From Gemmataceae bacterium (lineage in GTDB: Bacteria; Planctomycetota; Planctomycetia; Gemmatales; Gemmataceae): a stretch of DNA of 8,618 bases. This document shows, piece after piece, positions 4,914 through 8,618 of the stretch. The notes under the pieces were generated by a model. That model did not search any database, was not told where the DNA came from, and saw only the letters and a list, made by a program, of their open reading frames with translations. The position numbers were made by a program, and so were the translations under genes. The stretch is from contig CANLGS010000122.1 of the NCBI GenBank assembly GCA_947490035.1, forward strand, positions 1 through 8,618. Reading direction: 5' to 3'. Positions within the stretch are counted from its first letter, which is position 1; each line of letters opens with the position of its first letter.

Positions 4914-7900
4914 GACTTGCCATCCGTGGTTTTGGTGACCGGCTTCTTGTCCGCGGGCGGGGCGTCCTTGCCCTGCACCGGTTGCGTCGGAACGGGTTCC
5001 CCCGGCGGGGCCACCATCGTGAACTTCGGTGCGGGCGGCGCGGCGGCCGGTACCGGCACCCCCGGCATCGGCTGAGTCGCCGCCTGGGGCGCGTAGGCCG
5101 GCGCCGCGGGGACCGCCGGCATCACCGGCAGCGGCTGGCCCGGCTTCGGCTGGGCCGGGTAGGTCGCATACGTCGTCACCGGCGCGTACCCCGAAGTCGA
5201 GGCCGGCTGCGTGGCTCCAACCGGCATCACGGGCGGCTGGTTGTTCCACACCTGCGGAGCGGCGGCTCCCGGCGCGGCCGGCAACGACGCCGGCGGAAGC
5301 GTTCCCGCACCCGGCAGTTGCAGGTTGGTCGCGGGCTGACCCGGTGCCGGCTGGCCCGGTTGGCCCGGAAACGGGAACATCGGTTGCGCCGGCATCATCG
5401 GCAGCACGGCCGCGCCACCGTTCGGCGGCATCACGTTACCCGGCACCGGACCCGGCGGGAGGAAGCTCTGCGGCGTCCCCGGTTGCGCCGTACCCGGCTG
5501 CAAACCGCCCGGCTGCATGAAACCCTGCGGCGCGGTTCCCGGCTGTTGGAAGGCCGGGCCGGCGTCGAACTGGTTCGAGCTGTTCATGGTGCCGAAGTAC
5601 GCGGGGCCGGGCACGAAGGTCGGCTGACCCTGCGGCGCGCCGACCGGCACCGGGCGGGCGCCCTGCGACGCCGGCCCGATGATCTCGCCGCCGTGCCCGT
5701 GCGTCCGGATCACCTCCGGCACGCACCACTTCATCTTGGCCGACTCTTCGGCCAGCACGCGGGCCTGGTCGAACTCGCTGCGGACGATGTGCGGCGTCAT
5801 GATGACGATGATCTCGCGCCGCGAGACGTTGTGCTGGCGGTACCGGAACAGCGCCCCGACGTACGGGAGGTCCTTCATGTACGGGACGCCGGTCTCGGTG
5901 CGGCTCTCCAGCTTGCTGATCAACCCGCCGAGGACGATCGTCTCGCCGTCGGACGCGAGCACCGTCGTCTGCACCGTCTGCTGGTTGAACACGGCCGCCT
6001 GGATGCCGCCGACGCTCACCGACCCCGGCTGCACGCTGGACACCGACGGCTCGACCCGCATCAGCACCTTGCCGTCCGGGTTCACCCGCGGCGTCACCCG
6101 CAGCGTCACGCCGATGTCCGTGTAGGTGATGCTCTGCTGCGCCACCCCGGTGGCGGTGAGGGTGCTGGCGCCCGCGACCGGGAAGCTCTGGCCGACGTTC
6201 ACGTAGCCCTGCTGGTTGTCCGCCACCTGGATCTGCGGGCGGCTGAGCACGTCCACCCGGCCCTGCGCCTTGAGCGCCCGGATGAGCAGGCTGAACGTGT
6301 CGCTGGACGCCGAGAACACGAACCCGCCGACGCCCTGGGTGGGCGACGACCGACCGACGCCCAGGTTCCCCAGCCCCTGGAACGCCACCACGCCCTCGCT
6401 GACGTTGTTGTTCGGCAGCGCCGCGGTGGTGTTGAAGTTCAGCCCCGTGCCGCGGTTGAAGAACACCGGACTTTGGAGGGCGAGCTCGACGCCGACCTCC
6501 TGCGTGTTGTTCAACTGCACTTCGGCGATGGTCACCTGGATGACCACCTGCGGCGGCTGCGCGTCGATCCGGTCGATGATCTTCTTGATCTCGCTGTAGT
6601 ACTCCGGCGACGCGCTGATGAGGACGGTGTTCGACACCGGCTCCGCGATCACCACCACGTTGCGCTGCAACTGCTGGTAGGCGCTCGTGAAGTTCGTCGT
6701 GTACACCGCCAGCGAGTTCGTGAAGAACGTCTGGATGGCGGCGGCCACGTCCGCGGCGGCCGCGCTCCGCAGTTTCACCACCTCGTTGTACCGCGACTGC
6801 ACCTGCGCCCCTTCCAGCCGCGCGATGACCGCGCGGATGGTTTCGAGGTCGTTCTGCGAGCCGGCCACGAGCAGGCTGTTGGTGCGGTCGTCCACCGAGA
6901 TCCGCAGGTCGATGAGCGACGCCCCGTCCGAGATGTTGCCGCTGATCGTGATCAGCGGTCGGGGCTGGGTGGTCGCCCCCGCGCCCTGGGCGATGCCGGT
7001 GGCCTGACGGCCCTGGCCGGTGAACAACTGCGCGATCAGGTTCGCCGTCAGGTTCGCGTCGGCGCCCTTCGACAGTTGGAACACGTTCACGTAGGACCGG
7101 GCCGCCGCGACCGTGTCGAGGTTCTCGATCAACTTCGCGATCAGCTCCATCGTCGCCGTCGGGGCCGCGACGATCAGCGAGTTGATGCGCGCGTTCGAGA
7201 CGATGTGGACGTCTTCGAGGAACCCGGTCTCGTAGGTCTTCCCGTCCGAGGCCGAGTAGAACTTGATCGAGTTCGTCTTGGTGACGAGGCCGCCGTTGAG
7301 ACCCTGGCCGATGGTCGGCACCTGCGCGGTGACCGCCCGAATCTGCTGGGCGCCCGCGCCGCCGGCGCCGATGCCCTGTTGACCTTGCTGACCTTGCTGG
7401 CCCTGTTGCAAGCCCTGCTGACCCTGCTGGCCGCCGATCTGCCCGCCGAGGCCGCCGAGGGCGCCGCCGGCGCCGCCGGCCCCACCGCCGAAGGCCGCCT
7501 GCCCGCCGGCCGTCGGCGCCGCCGGGTTGGTGAACTGCGACTGGAACAGCGGGCTGGTGACGTTCGCCGTCAGCGCGTTGCTCAGGATCTGGCCGAGTTC
7601 GTCGGCCAGCGCGTTGCGCAGTTTGAACACCCGCATGTCGTTGACGGCCTTCGACACCGACACGTCCATCAGGGTGATGAGGTCTTCGGCGTCCTTCAGG
7701 TCGCTCGGGCTGCCCTGGATGTAGACGGTGTTGCTCGCCGTGTCGAACGTGACGCGGAACTGGTTGCGCGTCAGCGGCTCGCCGGGGTAGCGCGTGTTCC
7801 AGAAGTTCTGGAGCTGCGTCGCGACGATCTGCGCCGACGCCTTCTTCAGCGAGAACGCCTTGAACGGCGCGCTGGACGCCTGGTCGAACCGCTTCAGTTC

Positions 7901-8618
7901 CTTCTTCACGTCGTCGAACCGGCCCTCCGGTGCGATGAGGAGGATGGCGTTGTAGCGCGGCAGCGCGAGCGCGGCGACGTTCTGCGCCCCCGCGTTGCCC
8001 TGCTGCTGACCGCCGCCGCCGAAGCCGCCGCCACCGCCGAAGCCGCCGGCGGCACCGCCCACGCGGGGAGCCGCGGCGTAGTTGCCGTTCTGCCCGATTT
8101 GGACGCGGGTGAACAGCGAGTTGAACGTGTCCGCGACGGAGTTACAGTCGCCGTGTTCGAGGAAGATCACCTCGACCTTCGGCTGCGTGTCCTTCGAGAT
8201 TTCCTGCAACTGCTTGATGAGCGCGAGGACGATCTCCATGTCCTTGGCGTCCTGGGTGCGGACGACGAGGAAGTCCAGCCCCGTGATGGGGATGGCGCTG
8301 AGGGTGCCGCGCGGGGCGGCATCGACGTAGTTGCCGGCCGCGCCGGTAGCCGGCTGGCCGCCGGGCGGGGTGTAGCCCGGCGGCACCGTCGGCAGCTCCA
8401 TCGGCAGCGTGCCGCCGGGCACGATCCGGCCGGGCTGATGCCCGCCGACCTGGATGATGTCGCCGAGCGGCCTCTTGGGCGCCGGGCGGTTGTAACCGAA
8501 GTCCGGCGCGTCGATCAGCGGGTCGTAAATCTTGGAGACGGCGTTGGAGACAGCGGAAGGGGCTTCCTTGCCCCGGTAGTTAAAATTTGCGGTGTCCCCC
8601 GTGCCGCCGAGGTTGGCT
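4892..8618 (-). CDS. Giant secretin (type II secretion / type IV pilus family, GspD/PilQ-like), 5' end outside window
   Basis: This protein would form the outer-membrane ring through which a secretion or pilus machine exports substrate. At least 1241 residues are present, against roughly 650-770 for typical GspD or PilQ. The frame is open to the right edge with no ATG or signal peptide, so the true start lies outside; GTG 8422 is internal. About five N1-like ring domains follow one another (nt 8176-7883, 7864-7661, 7639-7112, 7096-6812, 6790-6563), each ending in a pattern such as NTVLISASPEYYSEIKKII. A Gly-rich loop (nt 8071-7976) and a Gly/Gln tract (nt 7498-7343) interrupt the first and third. 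The secretin domain (about nt 6556-5777) shows VVIQVTIAEVQLNN, VDVLSRPQIQVADNQQGYVN, LASDGETIVLGGLI, and the closing VPYMKDLPYVGALFR and IIVIMTPHIV. A Pro/Gln/Gly/Ala tail of about 260 residues ends the protein. The family is certain; which machine it serves is not shown. Confidence 0.95.
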   Translation of the reverse strand, partial: ANLGGTGDTANFNYRGKEAPSAVSNAVSKIYDPLIDAPDFGYNRPAPKRPLGDIIQVGGHQPGRIVPGGTLPMELPTVPPGYTPPGGQPATGAAGNYVDAAPRGTLSAIPITGLDFLVVRTQDAKDMEIVLALIKQLQEISKDTQPKVEVIFLEHGDCNSVADTFNSLFTRVQIGQNGNYAAAPRVGGAAGGFGGGGGFGGGGQQQGNAGAQNVAALALPRYNAILLIAPEGRFDDVKKELKRFDQASSAPFKAFSLKKASAQIVATQLQNFWNTRYPGEPLTRNQFRVTFDTASNTVYIQGSPSDLKDAEDLITLMDVSVSKAVNDMRVFKLRNALADELGQILSNALTANVTSPLFQSQFTNPAAPTAGGQAAFGGGAGGAGGALGGLGGQIGGQQGQQGLQQGQQGQQGQQGIGAGGAGAQQIRAVTAQVPTIGQGLNGGLVTKTNSIKFYSASDGKTYETGFLEDVHIVSNARINSLIVAAPTATMELIAKLIENLDTVAAARSYVNVFQLSKGADANLTANLIAQLFTGQGRQATGIAQGAGATTQPRPLITISGNISDGASLIDLRISVDDRTNSLLVAGSQNDLETIRAVIARLEGAQVQSRYNEVVKLRSAAAADVAAAIQTFFTNSLAVYTTNFTSAYQQLQRNVVVIAEPVSNTVLISASPEYYSEIKKIIDRIDAQPPQVVIQVTIAEVQLNNTQEVGVELALQSPVFFNRGTGLNFNTTAALPNNNVSEGVVAFQGLGNLGVGRSSPTQGVGGFVFSASSDTFSLLIRALKAQGRVDVLSRPQIQVADNQQGYVNVGQSFPVAGASTLTATGVAQQSITYTDIGVTLRVTPRVNPDGKVLMRVEPSVSSVQPGSVSVGGIQAAVFNQQTVQTTVLASDGETIVLGGLISKLESRTETGVPYMKDLPYVGALFRYRQHNVSRREIIVIMTPHIVRSEFDQARVLAEESAKMKWCVPEVIRTHGHGGEIIGPASQGARPVPVGAPQGQPTFVPGPAYFGTMNSSNQFDAGPAFQQPGTAPQGFMQPGGLQPGTAQPGTPQSFLPPGPVPGNVMPPNGGAAVLPMMPAQPMFPFPGQPGQPAPGQPATNLQLPGAGTLPPASLPAAPGAAAPQVWNNQPPVMPVGATQPASTSGYAPVTTYATYPAQPKPGQPLPVMPAVPAAPAYAPQAATQPMPGVPVPAAAPPAPKFTMVAPPGEPVPTQPVQGKDAPPADKKPVTKTTDGKSWAQDTR
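7374..7430 (-). repeat. 9-nt tandem repeat encoding a Gln-Gln-Gly tract in the secretin
   Basis: Near-identical 9-nt units (plus-strand CCTTGCTGA / CCCTGCTGG variants) lie at 7374-7382, 7383-7391, 7392-7400 and 7401-7409, then after a 3-nt interruption at 7413-7421 and 7422-7430. On the coding strand they spell repeated QQG, with one Leu where the register slips. The unit keeps the frame, so copy number can change without breaking the gene. Confidence 0.8.

Noticed and set aside
4914..5249. Longer version of the lipoprotein starting at 5249
   Set aside because: The added residues overlap the secretin tail in another frame and lack family features, whereas ATG 4913 opens directly with a signal peptide.
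8420..8422. GTG at 8422 as the secretin start
   Set aside because: The frame continues open to the window edge with similar composition, and no signal peptide follows this GTG. The gene is therefore partial at its 5' end.

Overview
The window is high-GC bacterial DNA. All five genes lie on the minus strand, so transcription runs from the right edge to the left. I infer a planctomycete of the Gemmata type. The grounds are the very large secretin with proline/glutamine/glycine-rich segments, the adjacent planctomycete-style lipoprotein, and the scattered perfect palindromes of the kind I associate with those genomes. I could not test this by a search.

Layout in transcription order. (1) 8618-4892: most of a giant outer-membrane secretin (type II/IV-pilus family), whose 5' end lies outside the window. 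It has about five N1-like ring domains, two low-complexity loops, the conserved secretin barrel domain, and a roughly 260-residue disordered tail. (2) 4913-3858: a lipoprotein of unknown function whose start overlaps the secretin end by 22 bases. The two are probably one translationally coupled unit, and the lipoprotein may serve the secretin. (3) A 97-base gap with a perfect palindrome. (4) 3760-2885 and 2801-1827: an ABC exporter pair, ATPase then ABC-2-type permease. They are separated by 83 bases, most of which form a 29-bp perfect inverted repeat running from the ATPase stop codon to the permease ribosome binding site. (5) A 312-base intergenic stretch (1826-1515) with a second copy of the palindrome family in doubled form, a Rho-independent terminator, and candidate promoter elements. 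(6) 1514-1: the first 504 codons of polyphosphate kinase 1 (ppk1), cut by the left window edge just after the catalytic histidine.

The genes form three functional blocks: secretion or pilus export (secretin plus lipoprotein), a small ABC exporter, and polyphosphate synthesis. Nothing in the sequence ties the three together. The most unusual signals are repeats. An imperfect inverted/tandem repeat of about 156 bp sits in frame inside ppk1 and adds about 50 residues to the protein. Two unrelated palindrome families both occur as head-to-head doublets between genes. A 9-nt repeat encodes a Q/G tract in the secretin. I found no tRNA, rRNA, CRISPR array, transposase or plus-strand gene I could support, and no clear previously undescribed multi-gene system.
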